From assembly GCA_965116055.1 (NCBI GenBank), contig OZ220466.1, positions 1,736,001 to 1,800,000 of the forward strand: a DNA stretch of 64,000 nt, read 5' to 3'. Below, piece after piece: positions 34,485 to 44,730 of the stretch (its first letter is position 1; each line of letters begins with the position of its first letter). The notes under the pieces were generated by a model. That model searched no databases. It saw nothing but the letters and a program-made list of their open reading frames with translations, and was not told the origin of the DNA. The position numbers were made by a program, and so were the translations under genes. Origin of the DNA: Bin55 sp965116055. GTDB taxonomy: Bacteria > Pseudomonadota > Gammaproteobacteria > Pseudomonadales > Azotimanducaceae.

Positions 34485-37400
34485 ATGGCATTGGTTTCGC
34501 GAACCCTCGTAGGCTTAAAAACAGCAGGGTTAGGCATCACATTGTGCTTCATTCAAAACGGGTATCTTCTGGCGCAAGGAGAAGAGGCGTCAGAGCTGCC
34601 CATTGAGGAAGTCATCGTTACAGGTTCTCGCATCGTGCGCTCGAATGAGAGTGGCTCGACCCCTGTAGTTCAAGTTGATCGTGACGAGATCAACTTTCAA
34701 GGTACTGTGCGTATTGAGGATATGCTCCGTAATTTGCCGCAAGTCTGGTCTAATCAGAACACAGGTCAGTCCAATGGCGCAACTGGTACAGCTACTGTCA
34801 ACCTACGGAATTTAGGCGACCCTCGAACGCTCGTCCTTCTCAACGGGCGGCGCTTGCCACCTGGGTCCCCTATTGCAGGAGGAATCGGAGTTGACGTGAA
34901 TCAAATACCAGGCCCATTGGTGAAGCGAATTGAGGTGCTCACGGGGGGGGCATCAGCGACCTACGGGTCAGATGCCGTTAGCGGCGTTGTTAATTTCATC
35001 ATGGACGATGAGTTCGAGGGCTTTTCTTTCGATTTTCAATCGAGTGGCTATGGGCATAGCAATAGCGATGATGATATGCAGCAGATCGTCCGTTCAAGCA
35101 ATTTCGCAGTTGCAGACGATAGCCGGTCAGACGGTGAAGTCACGCAGCTAAGTTTTGTAATCGGTGGCGAAATCGGCGATCGCGGCCACGCAACGGCTTA
35201 CTACACCTGGCGCGATGTCAATGCGGTCCGTCAATCTGAACGAGATTACAGTTCTTGTGCATTGGACAATAATGCGACTTCGTGTTGGGGTTCAAGTACG
35301 ATCCCAGAAGGCAGGGTAACTAATTTCAACAACGCCAATACGATTGGGTTCGACTACAAAGTGGACGGTTCGCAGTTCGTGCCAAGAGCAGGCACGCTCT
35401 TCAATTACGGCCCACTAAATTACTTCCAACGACCTGATACCCGACATAGCTTTGGTAGTTTTGCTAATTTCGATATTTCCGATAGCCAAAACATTTATAC
35501 CGAGCTGATGTTTAAGGACGATCATACGGTATCTCAAATTGCTCCATCGGGAGCTTTCTTTGTAACGAGTTCGCTCAGTTGCGCCAATCCGTTCCTTAGC
35601 GATCAGCAATACTCTATGCTCACAGAAGATCGCCTGAGTGCAGACCAGCGCACAGCGTTAGACGAGTACATCGCTAATCAAAAAGAAACAAACCCAGGCT
35701 TTGACGAGGAGGGTTTTCTTGATAGTTCCTTCTGCCAAAACAATGTCGATGACACACTAACTGCTTTCATCGGTCGCAGGAACATTGAAGGAGGCGAGCG
35801 GCGCCAAGATCTGCGGCACACGAGTTTCCGAGCTTTGATCGGTTATACAGTCGACATCAGCGATGCCTGGAGTTTCGATATCTCCACCCAAAAAGGTGTC
35901 GTCAGCATGGAAAATACCTATTTGAACGATTTAGGCACAAGTAAGATTCGTCGAGCGCTTGATGCAGTTCGTGCGGATGATGGTAGCGTCGTCTGTCGCT
36001 CCGTCATTGACGGGAGTGATCCTAATTGCGTACCATGGAACATCTTTACAAGTGGTGCAGTTACGCAAGATATGATCGACTATCTTGTGTTACCGCTATT
36101 TGCTCGTGGTACCACTGAGCAGACGGTTACAACGGCATATTTTCAAGGCGATTTAACCGATTCGGGTGTGGTATTACCAGGCGCGAATACTGGAGTGATT
36201 GGCGTGTTCGGGTTCGAGCGGCGCGAGGAATCGCTTGACTTTAACCCAGATAACGGGTTCCGCAATGGTGAAGGTGCAGGGCAAGGCGGCGCAACGAATC
36301 CAGTTGCAGGTGGATTCAGCGTTGACAGTTATTTCTTCGAAGCCAACGTACCTATCGTTGAGGCCGCATCAATGGCAGAGCTGATTGATTTGGATGTAAC
36401 GCTACGTTTCTCCGATTACTCGACAGGGGTGAATGCAGAGAGCTACGGATTACGCGCAAGCTGGCGAATGACACAGGAATACACATTGCGCGCTAGCGCA
36501 CAACGGGCGGTCCGCGCTGCAAACGTTCGAGAGTTATTCAGCCCAACTGGCTTCAATTTATTTGATATGGACGAAGATCCTTGCGCGGGTCCTATCACAA
36601 ACGGCGAGACCGCAGCAGGCAAGACCTTTGAAGAGTGCGCGCGCACTGGCGTGACCCAACAGCATTGGGGCAACATTCAAAATTCGCCTGCAGGACAATA
36701 CAACTACTTACAAGGCGGTAATACCGCGCTCCAACCAGAGATTTCCGATACGTATATTCTCGGCTTGATTTGGGAGCCACTGTTCCTTGAAGGTCTATCG
36801 TTCACTGTCGACTATTACTCCATTCGAATTGAGGACGGCATAGATGCAATATCACCTGAATTTACGCTGACGCAGTGCTTAGAAGGCAATGATTCGCAGT
36901 GTGCAAAAATCAAGCGCAGTCGATCGCTAGGAGATCTTTGGGTAGGGTCAGATGTAAACAATAGCGGACATATCGTCGCTTTACAGGATAATCTTGCGAT
37001 TGAAGAGGTTCAAGGTATCGACATCATCGCGCGTTATTCAGTTGGTATTGGCGACCTTGGCTCTTTAGATTTCGAGAATGTCCTAGCGCTTATTCAGAAG
37101 TGGGATCAACAAGAGTTGGCTTCTGCACCTGTAATTGATTGCAATGGGTATTGGGGTGGTGAGTGCCAGATCCCAACGGCAAGTACGCGCAACAACCTTA
37201 GGGTAACTTGGCAGACACCATGGAATGCTATCGTATCGGCTATGTGGCGCTACACGGGGGAGATTGAGGCTTACGACGACGGTCCAGTTGACCTTGACGC
37301 GATAAATTACCTGGATCTCGCCGGGGTTTATGATATCGGCGAATCGTATTCGATTCGTGTAGGGTTCAACAATGTCCTAGATACTGCACCGCCTATCGCA

Positions 37401-37505
37401 GGTAACGGTGCAGGTCCGTCCATAGGTGGAAACGGCAATATCTTTCCTGGCCTTTACGATTTTCTTGGTCGTTATTCCTATCTTGGCTTGACGGTAAACT
37501 TCTAA
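34485..37505 (+). CDS. TonB-dependent outer-membrane receptor
   Basis: About 1006 residues from ATG 34485, which has GGGAG 8 bases upstream; ATG 34449 is less likely. A signal peptide (KTAGLGITLCFIQNGYLLAQ) is followed by the TonB-box region LPIEEVIVTGSRI, the plug domain (TVNLRNLGDPRTLVLLNGRRLPPGS, LTGGASATYGSDAVSGVVNFI) and a long beta-barrel ending in the aromatic terminal strand YLGLTVNF. It imports a large or scarce ligand through the outer membrane using TonB-ExbBD energy. Ligand type is unknown; the plug is of the CirA/FecA-like class common in marine heterotrophs. A G8 run (34943-34950) is in frame. Confidence 0.92.
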   Translation: MALVSRTLVGLKTAGLGITLCFIQNGYLLAQGEEASELPIEEVIVTGSRIVRSNESGSTPVVQVDRDEINFQGTVRIEDMLRNLPQVWSNQNTGQSNGATGTATVNLRNLGDPRTLVLLNGRRLPPGSPIAGGIGVDVNQIPGPLVKRIEVLTGGASATYGSDAVSGVVNFIMDDEFEGFSFDFQSSGYGHSNSDDDMQQIVRSSNFAVADDSRSDGEVTQLSFVIGGEIGDRGHATAYYTWRDVNAVRQSERDYSSCALDNNATSCWGSSTIPEGRVTNFNNANTIGFDYKVDGSQFVPRAGTLFNYGPLNYFQRPDTRHSFGSFANFDISDSQNIYTELMFKDDHTVSQIAPSGAFFVTSSLSCANPFLSDQQYSMLTEDRLSADQRTALDEYIANQKETNPGFDEEGFLDSSFCQNNVDDTLTAFIGRRNIEGGERRQDLRHTSFRALIGYTVDISDAWSFDISTQKGVVSMENTYLNDLGTSKIRRALDAVRADDGSVVCRSVIDGSDPNCVPWNIFTSGAVTQDMIDYLVLPLFARGTTEQTVTTAYFQGDLTDSGVVLPGANTGVIGVFGFERREESLDFNPDNGFRNGEGAGQGGATNPVAGGFSVDSYFFEANVPIVEAASMAELIDLDVTLRFSDYSTGVNAESYGLRASWRMTQEYTLRASAQRAVRAANVRELFSPTGFNLFDMDEDPCAGPITNGETAAGKTFEECARTGVTQQHWGNIQNSPAGQYNYLQGGNTALQPEISDTYILGLIWEPLFLEGLSFTVDYYSIRIEDGIDAISPEFTLTQCLEGNDSQCAKIKRSRSLGDLWVGSDVNNSGHIVALQDNLAIEEVQGIDIIARYSVGIGDLGSLDFENVLALIQKWDQQELASAPVIDCNGYWGGECQIPTASTRNNLRVTWQTPWNAIVSAMWRYTGEIEAYDDGPVDLDAINYLDLAGVYDIGESYSIRVGFNNVLDTAPPIAGNGAGPSIGGNGNIFPGLYDFLGRYSYLGLTVNF

Positions 37506-37528
37506 TAAGGTAAGACTCAAACGATTCT

Positions 37529-37562
37529 AGAGCCGGTGCGCGATCGCGAGCCGGCTCTTTTT
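37529..37562 (+). terminator. rho-independent terminator of the TonB receptor gene
   Basis: Stem AGAGCCGG (37529-37536) and CCGGCTCT (37551-37558), with a CG-rich loop that can fold further, followed by a T run. It lies 24 bases after the stop codon. Confidence 0.88.
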
Positions 37563-37672
37563 ATATTAACCTAGTTTTTAAACTGTTTCGCAGCTAGTTA
37601 ACGTTCACCCAGTATCTATGAAGCTGATGATAAATTGCAATAGTCTACCGCGATAGCATAATTGCACTCGGC

Positions 37673-38896
37673 GTGAACGCACCGTTAGTCCTGCCCGTTC
37701 ACGAAACGTTGCCACAACTTTTCACTACATTACGCATATTCGTGTCGCAAGTTACCGCGAAACTCGAGACAAATCTGTTAGATCTGCGACCGCTAGCGCG
37801 CGCAAAAGCGTTATATGACGACATCGTAGCAGCAAGCGACCAGATTGACCAGGATCGTGAAATTCCTGAAGAGCTCGTCGATAAATTAAAGAACGCAAAC
37901 ATGCTTCGCTTGCTTGTACCTAGATCAATGGGGGGCGATGAAATGGATTGGTATGAGTACTTAGACATCATCCAAACCATTGCCCACGCAGATGGCAGTG
38001 TGGCTTGGTGCGTCAATCAAGGTTGTGTATTTGCTACGAATGCAGGTCGCGGCCCGGCAGAACTAGCAAGAGAGATCTGGGGCGTTCCGATCGGTAGTTG
38101 TGGTAATGGACCACCTATCGGTGCGTCATCACATGTGGTATCGGGAGGCTTTAGCTTATCGGGTAAATGGATCTTTTCAAGCGGGTGTAGACACGCAAAC
38201 TGGCTTGCAGCATTGGTAACGAATGCGAGTCATCCGCCTCGTTTGCACTATCTACCTAAGGAGGATATTGAGCTAATTGATAACTGGCAGGTACAAGGCC
38301 TGCGCGGGACTGGAAGCTTTGGATTTACGTGTGAGGACTACTTTGTACCCACTCGTCGAGTCATGCGTATGGACTTACCTCATGTTGAACCGGGACCGCT
38401 CTATAAAGTCCCGCAGTCGTTGCTATTTGCATGTGGGTTTGGTTGTGTCGCGCTGGGGGTAGCTCGATCAGGACTGGATAGTGTGATTGATTTAAGTCGA
38501 ACCAAGAAGCCTCAGTTCGTTGGCAAAACCCTAGCGCAAGATCCAATTATTCAAAGCAAAATAGGCCAAGCGGAAGGACTGTACGGCGGTGCGAGAGCTT
38601 TCCTTTACGAAACCGTCGGCAACGTTTGGGAAAACGTGCAGAGAAACGGTGAGATCACCATGGATGAACGCTTACGTTTACGTCTTGCAGGAACCCATGC
38701 GATTAGACAGGCAGCTCAGGTTGTCGATATTGCTTACAACCTCACAGGCTCAACCGCAATTTTCGATTCGACCACTATCCAACGGAAATTTCAGGATATT
38801 CACGTGATTACGCAACAGGTGCAAGGCCGAGAAGCGCACTACCAAACGGTTGGCGCACATTTGCTGGGGGAATCAACCGAAGGCGGCGTTTTTTGA
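37673..38896 (+). CDS. acyl-CoA-dehydrogenase-fold flavin-dependent monooxygenase (second copy)
   Basis: 407 residues, from GTG 37673. It has the same plan as the protein at 11241-12395: RLLVPRSMGGDEMDWYEYLDIIQTIAHADGSVAWCV, GFSLSGKWIFSSGCRHANW, LIDNWQVQGLRGTGSFGFTCEDYFVP and a C-terminal FQDIHVITQQVQGREAHYQ. This fits the HsaA/HpaB-like group D hydroxylases of the acyl-CoA dehydrogenase superfamily, which need FMNH2 or FADH2 from a reductase. The LLM oxidoreductase gene just downstream is convergent. No reductase is adjacent. Substrate unknown; an aromatic or terpenoid ring is possible. Confidence 0.83.
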   Translation: MNAPLVLPVHETLPQLFTTLRIFVSQVTAKLETNLLDLRPLARAKALYDDIVAASDQIDQDREIPEELVDKLKNANMLRLLVPRSMGGDEMDWYEYLDIIQTIAHADGSVAWCVNQGCVFATNAGRGPAELAREIWGVPIGSCGNGPPIGASSHVVSGGFSLSGKWIFSSGCRHANWLAALVTNASHPPRLHYLPKEDIELIDNWQVQGLRGTGSFGFTCEDYFVPTRRVMRMDLPHVEPGPLYKVPQSLLFACGFGCVALGVARSGLDSVIDLSRTKKPQFVGKTLAQDPIIQSKIGQAEGLYGGARAFLYETVGNVWENVQRNGEITMDERLRLRLAGTHAIRQAAQVVDIAYNLTGSTAIFDSTTIQRKFQDIHVITQQVQGREAHYQTVGAHLLGESTEGGVF

Positions 38897-38937
38897 TATA
38901 CACGCTGAGTATTTGAAGACAAGCAGGGTCTTATTTT

Positions 38938-40185
38938 TCATTCAGTCTCAGATGCCGCTTTTTCGACTTCATGTGACGCGTGAGCCTGGAGTGCTGTTGC
39001 AGCGCGAGAATTCTGTACCGCTTGCATGGCTGCTGCGGCTCGTTTGTTCTCCTGAATTTTTGCATTGATCGCTGCGCCTGCTCGCATCCAGGTTTCCCGA
39101 TTTTTGATCACGTAGGTATTCGATTCGCGGTAATCGTGTAAAAGTCCGTTGACTTCCGGAATGACATAACGGGCTACAAGATCCCAGCTATTCAACGTAT
39201 CAGCGCGATTCGCCCAATCGTGAGCGAAGCCAATGACACAACCGAATCCACCTGAAAGTTCTTGCATTTCATAAATCTTCGCTACTAAATCGTCAGGCGT
39301 GCCGATCACGCTCACGCTGCCGTCGCTGAAAGCCATCACGTCAACGGCCTCATCGGGTGTCTTGAATATCTGACCTTGTCCTGCTGCGAGCGTACCGACT
39401 GTGTACTCATTGTTGTGTCGGAATAGACCGTCGCGTGCTTGTTCACGAGCTTTATCTCTTGTTTCTGCAATATGCCAATTCAAGACCAAGCGCCAGTTCT
39501 CGCGATCTACCTTGTTGCCATGTTTTTCTGCCGATTCTTCAGCAAAACTCCATTGCAACGGCAGGGCTTGAATTCCGGCTTGAGATGTTGATCCGATAGA
39601 AAGTACACCAATACCGTGTTTTCCAGCAAGTGTCATGCCGGATGGACTTACTAACGATGCCACTGCAAATTCCATCGGCCGTTGAATAGGTTTTAACTGT
39701 AGTTTTGCGTCTTGAAGCGTAAACCATTCTGACTCTACTGTGATGCGCTCATTCATCTCGAACAGTTGACGAATAACGCCGATGGCTTCGTCCTGACGAT
39801 CCCGAAGTAACATAGGATCAACGCCGAGTGTATGCGCATCGCTTGGCAAAGCGCCTGGTCCCGATCCGAAAATCACGCGACCGCGAGATTGGTGATCAAG
39901 TTGTGCGATTCTTTGCGCGACCATAAACGGATGATGGTACGGCAACGATACGACACCTGTTCCGAGTCTGATTCGATGGGTGCGTTCAGCCGCTGCCGCT
40001 AGAAAGATTTCTGGTGATGCGATGACTTCCCAACCGGTAGAGTGATGTTCTCCACACCAAAATTCATCGAAACCAAGACGGTCCATATGTGCGACGAGAT
40101 CCAGATCGCTCTGGAATTGCAGAGTAGGGTGTTCGCCGATTGGGTGGTGAGGTGCAAGAAACGCGCCGAATCGCATGTTATTCAT
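38938..40185 (-). CDS. LLM-class flavin-dependent monooxygenase
   Basis: 415-residue luciferase-like protein resembling limonene 1,2-monooxygenase and related FMNH2-dependent oxygenases. Motifs: RFGAFLAPHHPIGEHPTLQFQSDLDLVAHMDRLGFDEFWCGEHHSTGWEVIASPEIFLAAAAERT (N-terminal half of the barrel), IRLGTGVVSLPYHHPFMVAQRIAQLDHQSRGRVIFGSGPG, and SVIGTPDDLVAKI near the C-terminus. ATG 40185 and ATG 40176 are both possible. A charged, Ala-rich helical tail of about 40 residues ends the protein. It converges with the flavin monooxygenase gene at 37673. Confidence 0.88.
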   Translation of the reverse strand: MNNMRFGAFLAPHHPIGEHPTLQFQSDLDLVAHMDRLGFDEFWCGEHHSTGWEVIASPEIFLAAAAERTHRIRLGTGVVSLPYHHPFMVAQRIAQLDHQSRGRVIFGSGPGALPSDAHTLGVDPMLLRDRQDEAIGVIRQLFEMNERITVESEWFTLQDAKLQLKPIQRPMEFAVASLVSPSGMTLAGKHGIGVLSIGSTSQAGIQALPLQWSFAEESAEKHGNKVDRENWRLVLNWHIAETRDKAREQARDGLFRHNNEYTVGTLAAGQGQIFKTPDEAVDVMAFSDGSVSVIGTPDDLVAKIYEMQELSGGFGCVIGFAHDWANRADTLNSWDLVARYVIPEVNGLLHDYRESNTYVIKNRETWMRAGAAINAKIQENKRAAAAMQAVQNSRAATALQAHASHEVEKAASETE

Positions 40186-40345
40186 TGAATGGGGTAGTAC
40201 TATGCAAGAAATAGTAGATTCTACTAAGGCTAAGGGCGAAAGAGATTGAACGATACCCCTTATGACGGAATGATGTCACACCGTTCGGGGAAATCTCCCT
40301 CTCTTCAATTGCGCGAAGATGGCGATCAATTTATAGAGGACATGG

Positions 40346-43300
40346 TTACTGGTTTGCAGTAAGCGGCTTCGGTATATCTTCTACGGTGTCAAGATCGGTA
40401 CTTTGTCCAAGCGTGAGTTTTCGGTCATCTAGGGCTTTGGTTCGTTTTTTCAGTTCGGCAGTATCGTCTTTCATGAACACCAGGGATTTCACGTCTTTCC
40501 TGATTAGGATCAAACTAGGTACGATAAACAGAATCGTGACGGATGCGAATACCGTACCGGTAGCAAGACTTACTGCCATGGGTATGAGAAATCTAGCTTG
40601 CATACTTGTTTCAAACAACATAGGCGTTAAACCTAGGGTTGTCGTGGCTGTCGTTAAAAAAACAGCTCGAAAACGGCCGCGTACCGCTTCGGTTATCGCG
40701 TCCCTGAATGCAACCCCCGCTGCTCGCAGCCGCAAGAACAAATCCGTTAGGACGAGCGAGTCGTTAACAACGATACCGCTCAACGCAATAATCCCAAAAA
40801 TTGATACAAATGACAGAGGGAAACCTAATAGCCAGTGTCCAACTATTGCACCGCATGCACCGAAGGGTATGCCTGCTAAAACTACCCACGGTAGCGAGTA
40901 ATTTCGTAATTGACAAGCTAAAAGTATGTAGATCAATATGATAGATGAAAGTGCTAGTAAACCAAGCTGTGTAAAGTCCTCACTCTGCGCTTGAGCAAAA
41001 CCGGCTTCACGAACCAATAGGCGCGGGAATTCCGCGTTTAGAACGGGTAGTACAATTTCGTTCACTTCGGCGATCACTTGATTAGAAGTGCGATTCGAAG
41101 AGTCGATCCGAGCTCTAACAGCTACAACGCGCCGTCCGTCGATTCGCGTGATAGATGAGAAACTGCGGCTCTCGTCAACTCGCGCGACGGTAAACAAAGG
41201 CACTTCGGTGCCATCATTCAACCGAATGCGTGAATTAGCAAAATCGCGTGTACTGCTTCGCTCATTGCGTGGAAAGCGAAGCATGACTTTGACCTCTTCG
41301 CGATTACGTTGAATGCGTTGAATTTCCTCGCCAAAGTAACTTTGTCGTAGCTGTCGAGAAATTTCGAGGTTCGTCAGCCCAGCTGCTTCTCCGGCGGGCG
41401 TTAGTTCAATGTCCAGCTGACGTTTGCCAAGATCGAAGTTGTCAGTTATCTGCTCAAGTCCGTCGACTTGCGCTAGGCGATCCTTCAGAACGTTCACAGC
41501 GCGGAGTAGGGTAGCGCTATCTCTATGACTCAATTCGTATGACAGGTCCGAACCGCCCATGAAGGCTGATCGAAATCGCAGCGAATCAGCACCGGCGATC
41601 GTACCGACCTCACTCCGCCAAAGCCTTTCCATGTCAGCGCTACTAAATTGACGCGTGTCTTCGTCCGTCAGTTCCACGATTACTTGGGCGCGACTACTAT
41701 TTTGCCTCACTCCGGGTGAGGCGCCCGGTCCGCCACCAGTGCTAAGAGTCCCTCCAACCATGAGGCTCAACGATTGGATTTCATTACCTCCGGTTTCCTC
41801 ATTAACACGCAAAATGGCGTTTCTTAGCCGCTCTGCGCCTTGTTCGGTGACGTGATAGGGCGTTCCAACCGGAAAGTTCAAATTCGCGGATACTGAATCT
41901 GCTTCGACAGATGGAAAAAATTCGAAACGAACGGCATTCGTCAACATAAGCCCGGCGCAGGCAATGAGAAAGAACACAGCGAATAGCATCGTGAGATATC
42001 GCATGCGGATGGCCCATGTCACTGCTGGTATCAACATGCCATCGCGAAACTTCTGAAGGCCGCGTGCAATGACCGACTGAACGGTACTTAATGGCCAGCG
42101 ACTCCATTGGTTTGAGTGTGAAAGGTGGGCCGGCAGAATCATGAACACTTCAATCAGCGAGATAACCAGAACCGTAATGACAACATAGGGAACTGCTGCA
42201 AGAATCTGCCCGAAAGTACCTGTCGCAAACATTAATGGAGCGAATGCAGCCATTGACGTTAAAACACCTATGGTCACGGGGGAGAACACGCCTTTAGCGC
42301 CTGCAATAGAGGCTGCAACCCCACGTAGCCCCGTTTCTTGTACAGCGCCAATATTTTCACCTACGACGATCGCATCGTCAACGACAACGCCGAGCACCAT
42401 GATGAGACCGAATAATGAAACCATAGTAATTTCGATGCCGAGTGGTGCAAAGAAAATCATGGCGCCAAGAAACGAAATCGGGACGCCCATGGCGACCCAA
42501 ATGGCAAGTTTCAGATCCAGCATGAGAACCAGAAACGTCACGATGAGCGCAAATCCCAGAATCCCGTTTCTCACGAGAAGCTGAATCCTTGCAGTAAGAA
42601 TGGCCGATTCGTCTTGGAAAATTTGAATGTCAACATCGTAAGGTACGACGATGTTGTCGAGATTAGATTTGATAATCTCAGCGATTTCCAATACGTCTTC
42701 AGATTCAGATTTGCTTACTAGCACGAAAATTGCTGGTTTGCCATTGAATTCGTTGCGAATCTGCTCATCAACGAAGCCATCGCGTACGATCGCGATGTCC
42801 TGCAATTTCAATGTTGTGCCATCCGGTAGAGATTGAATGGGAATATCTTCAAACTCATCCCCGGTCATCAGTTTCTTGTTCGTGCGGATGAGTAAATCGC
42901 CTGCATTGGACTTGATCTCCCCTGCCGAGAGATTCACTGAATGTTGGCGTATGCGATTAGCCACTTGTTCAAGCGTAAGTCCGTATTGACGTAGTGTGCG
43001 TTCGCTAATCTCAATAGAAATCTCGTACGAGCGAGCGCCTTCAATTGACACTAAAGAGACGCCTTCAAGGTCAAGCAGTGCGTCTTGTAGATATTCCGCA
43101 GCGCGCCGTAAGTCCACCTCAGGCAATGGACCAGACAAAACCAACTGCATAACGGTTCCAGTTGTTTCAGCGATTGAGATTTCCGGTTCTTCTGCACGTT
43201 GCGGAGGAAAATCGACGATGCGATCGACCGCTGACTTAACATCTTCGTAGACTTCATCCTCATCGGCGAAATCCGTTAGCTCGACTTGAATGACCCCGCT

Positions 43301-43603
43301 TCCTTCCGAAGCGACCGACTCAACACCGTATACCCCCTCAAGATTCGCTACTGCTTCCTCTACGCGTCGCGTAATACCTTCTTCAACTTCGGAGGGCGTC
43401 GCGCCAGGATATGGCACGCTAATTACGACAATACCCGGCCTGATGGTCGGAAAAATTGACGAATTCAGGTTTATCGCAGACCAAAGTCCGCCTATCAGAA
43501 AAATCGCCATGAAGAGATTTGCTGCAACCGAATTGCGAGCGAAAAAGCCTAACGGGCCGTGGTCAATTGATTGCTCTCGAATTTGTTGGGCAAGCGGTGT
43601 CAT
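40346..43603 (-). CDS. RND efflux transporter permease (AcrB/MexB type)
   Basis: 1085-residue inner-membrane resistance-nodulation-division pump. It has the N-terminal helix and porter domain (ISVPYPGATPSEVEEGITRRVEEAVANLEGVYGVES), and TM4 with the proton-relay aspartates (GVVVDDAIVVGENI). A large periplasmic loop follows, then the second half with LPWVVLAGIPFGACGAIVGHWLLG, SGIVVNDSLVLTD and TTATTTLGLTPMLFETSMQA. Twelve helices are expected. It probably expels hydrophobic or toxic compounds with the adaptor encoded immediately upstream (4-base ATGA overlap). No outer-membrane TolC gene is nearby, so a shared TolC must serve. Confidence 0.95.
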   Translation of the reverse strand: MTPLAQQIREQSIDHGPLGFFARNSVAANLFMAIFLIGGLWSAINLNSSIFPTIRPGIVVISVPYPGATPSEVEEGITRRVEEAVANLEGVYGVESVASEGSGVIQVELTDFADEDEVYEDVKSAVDRIVDFPPQRAEEPEISIAETTGTVMQLVLSGPLPEVDLRRAAEYLQDALLDLEGVSLVSIEGARSYEISIEISERTLRQYGLTLEQVANRIRQHSVNLSAGEIKSNAGDLLIRTNKKLMTGDEFEDIPIQSLPDGTTLKLQDIAIVRDGFVDEQIRNEFNGKPAIFVLVSKSESEDVLEIAEIIKSNLDNIVVPYDVDIQIFQDESAILTARIQLLVRNGILGFALIVTFLVLMLDLKLAIWVAMGVPISFLGAMIFFAPLGIEITMVSLFGLIMVLGVVVDDAIVVGENIGAVQETGLRGVAASIAGAKGVFSPVTIGVLTSMAAFAPLMFATGTFGQILAAVPYVVITVLVISLIEVFMILPAHLSHSNQWSRWPLSTVQSVIARGLQKFRDGMLIPAVTWAIRMRYLTMLFAVFFLIACAGLMLTNAVRFEFFPSVEADSVSANLNFPVGTPYHVTEQGAERLRNAILRVNEETGGNEIQSLSLMVGGTLSTGGGPGASPGVRQNSSRAQVIVELTDEDTRQFSSADMERLWRSEVGTIAGADSLRFRSAFMGGSDLSYELSHRDSATLLRAVNVLKDRLAQVDGLEQITDNFDLGKRQLDIELTPAGEAAGLTNLEISRQLRQSYFGEEIQRIQRNREEVKVMLRFPRNERSSTRDFANSRIRLNDGTEVPLFTVARVDESRSFSSITRIDGRRVVAVRARIDSSNRTSNQVIAEVNEIVLPVLNAEFPRLLVREAGFAQAQSEDFTQLGLLALSSIILIYILLACQLRNYSLPWVVLAGIPFGACGAIVGHWLLGFPLSFVSIFGIIALSGIVVNDSLVLTDLFLRLRAAGVAFRDAITEAVRGRFRAVFLTTATTTLGLTPMLFETSMQARFLIPMAVSLATGTVFASVTILFIVPSLILIRKDVKSLVFMKDDTAELKKRTKALDDRKLTLGQSTDLDTVEDIPKPLTANQ

Positions 43604-44730
43604 GTGTGAAAATCACCTACGATCTGAACTGCATCGCCTTCTTCAGCATTGGGTAGTGATCCTTTCACAATACCCTCAAAAAAATCGAACGCATCAACGA
43701 GTAAACCGTCTTCGCGTCGATCACGAATCTGAATTGATCGGCTAATTAACTGGCCGTCTTTGACTAACCATACCGCACTTCTGAACTGCTCGGTTTCTTC
43801 AGGTAACACGAAGGCTTGGTCAATTTGCTGTCCGAAGATTTTTGCACGAATGAAGTTTCCTGGCACTAGCCTGTGTTCAGTCGAATCAATCGTTGCGTAC
43901 AACGTGGTTGTTCGCGTACGTTCATCTAAGGCAGCGCTTTGACGTTCGATCACTGCCTCTACGGTCCCAAAATCAGACTCTAATAAGGCCTGTCTGCCAA
44001 CGACAGGTAATAATGTAGTTAAGTCCATACTCGAAACAGGAATAACGGCTTCTAGTTCTTCATGGTTATATACCTGACCTACCGATTGATTCGTACCGAG
44101 CAATTGACCGACACCAACGTTTGCACTGAGAACGCGCCCCGCAAATGGAAAACTGAATTTCGTGCGTTTTAATGCGAGCTCCGACGCAAGCAGCCTTGCC
44201 TTCGCACGATCTATGGCAGCTTGGCTACGATCGATTTGAGGTTCTTGGGCGACGAGGGGGGGGACTTCCTCACCGGGATGCAATAACTGATAGTTTTCGG
44301 AGGCAGCGTTGCGTTGCGCCTGCGCCAGATTCATCTCGGCGATTGATGCTGCTAGATCGGCTTTAGCTTGACGAATGCTCAGTTCAGCATCAATGGGATC
44401 AAGCGTGAACATTGTTTCGCCTGCACTGAATTCCCCGCCACTTCGAAGATCTGGCGATACCCACATGACGCGTCCGCCTACTTGAGGCACGATGGCAACC
44501 GCGGTGCGAAATGAGATTGAACCTGTAGCATCTACCTCAATGGTTACGCTAAGGGGTTGAGGTCGAATGACTTCAACGGAGACGCTAGGCGAGGGTCGGC
44601 TACCGGATGGGTCCATCCTGAAAGGAGCGTCCGAATCCGATCCTGTGTCCGGCCCACATGCAACGAGTGCGGCTACTGCCACCAATGCGAGCACTAAAAG
44701 GATCTGCGTAACGCCAATTACACGTTTCAT
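43600..44730 (-). CDS. RND efflux periplasmic adaptor subunit (membrane fusion protein)
   Basis: 376 residues with an N-terminal lipoprotein-type signal (ILLVLALVAVAALVACGP, a likely lipobox Cys at about 25). The HlyD-type core follows: a biotinyl-lipoyl half (GRVMWVSPDLRSGGEFSAGETMFTLD), an alpha-helical hairpin (about 110-190), a second lipoyl half (FPFAGRVLSANVGVGQLLG) and beta-barrel domains. It links the inner-membrane permease to an outer-membrane channel. A C8 run on the coding strand (44256-44263) is in frame (VPPLV). Confidence 0.92.
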   Translation of the reverse strand: MKRVIGVTQILLVLALVAVAALVACGPDTGSDSDAPFRMDPSGSRPSPSVSVEVIRPQPLSVTIEVDATGSISFRTAVAIVPQVGGRVMWVSPDLRSGGEFSAGETMFTLDPIDAELSIRQAKADLAASIAEMNLAQAQRNAASENYQLLHPGEEVPPLVAQEPQIDRSQAAIDRAKARLLASELALKRTKFSFPFAGRVLSANVGVGQLLGTNQSVGQVYNHEELEAVIPVSSMDLTTLLPVVGRQALLESDFGTVEAVIERQSAALDERTRTTTLYATIDSTEHRLVPGNFIRAKIFGQQIDQAFVLPEETEQFRSAVWLVKDGQLISRSIQIRDRREDGLLVDAFDFFEGIVKGSLPNAEEGDAVQIVGDFHT

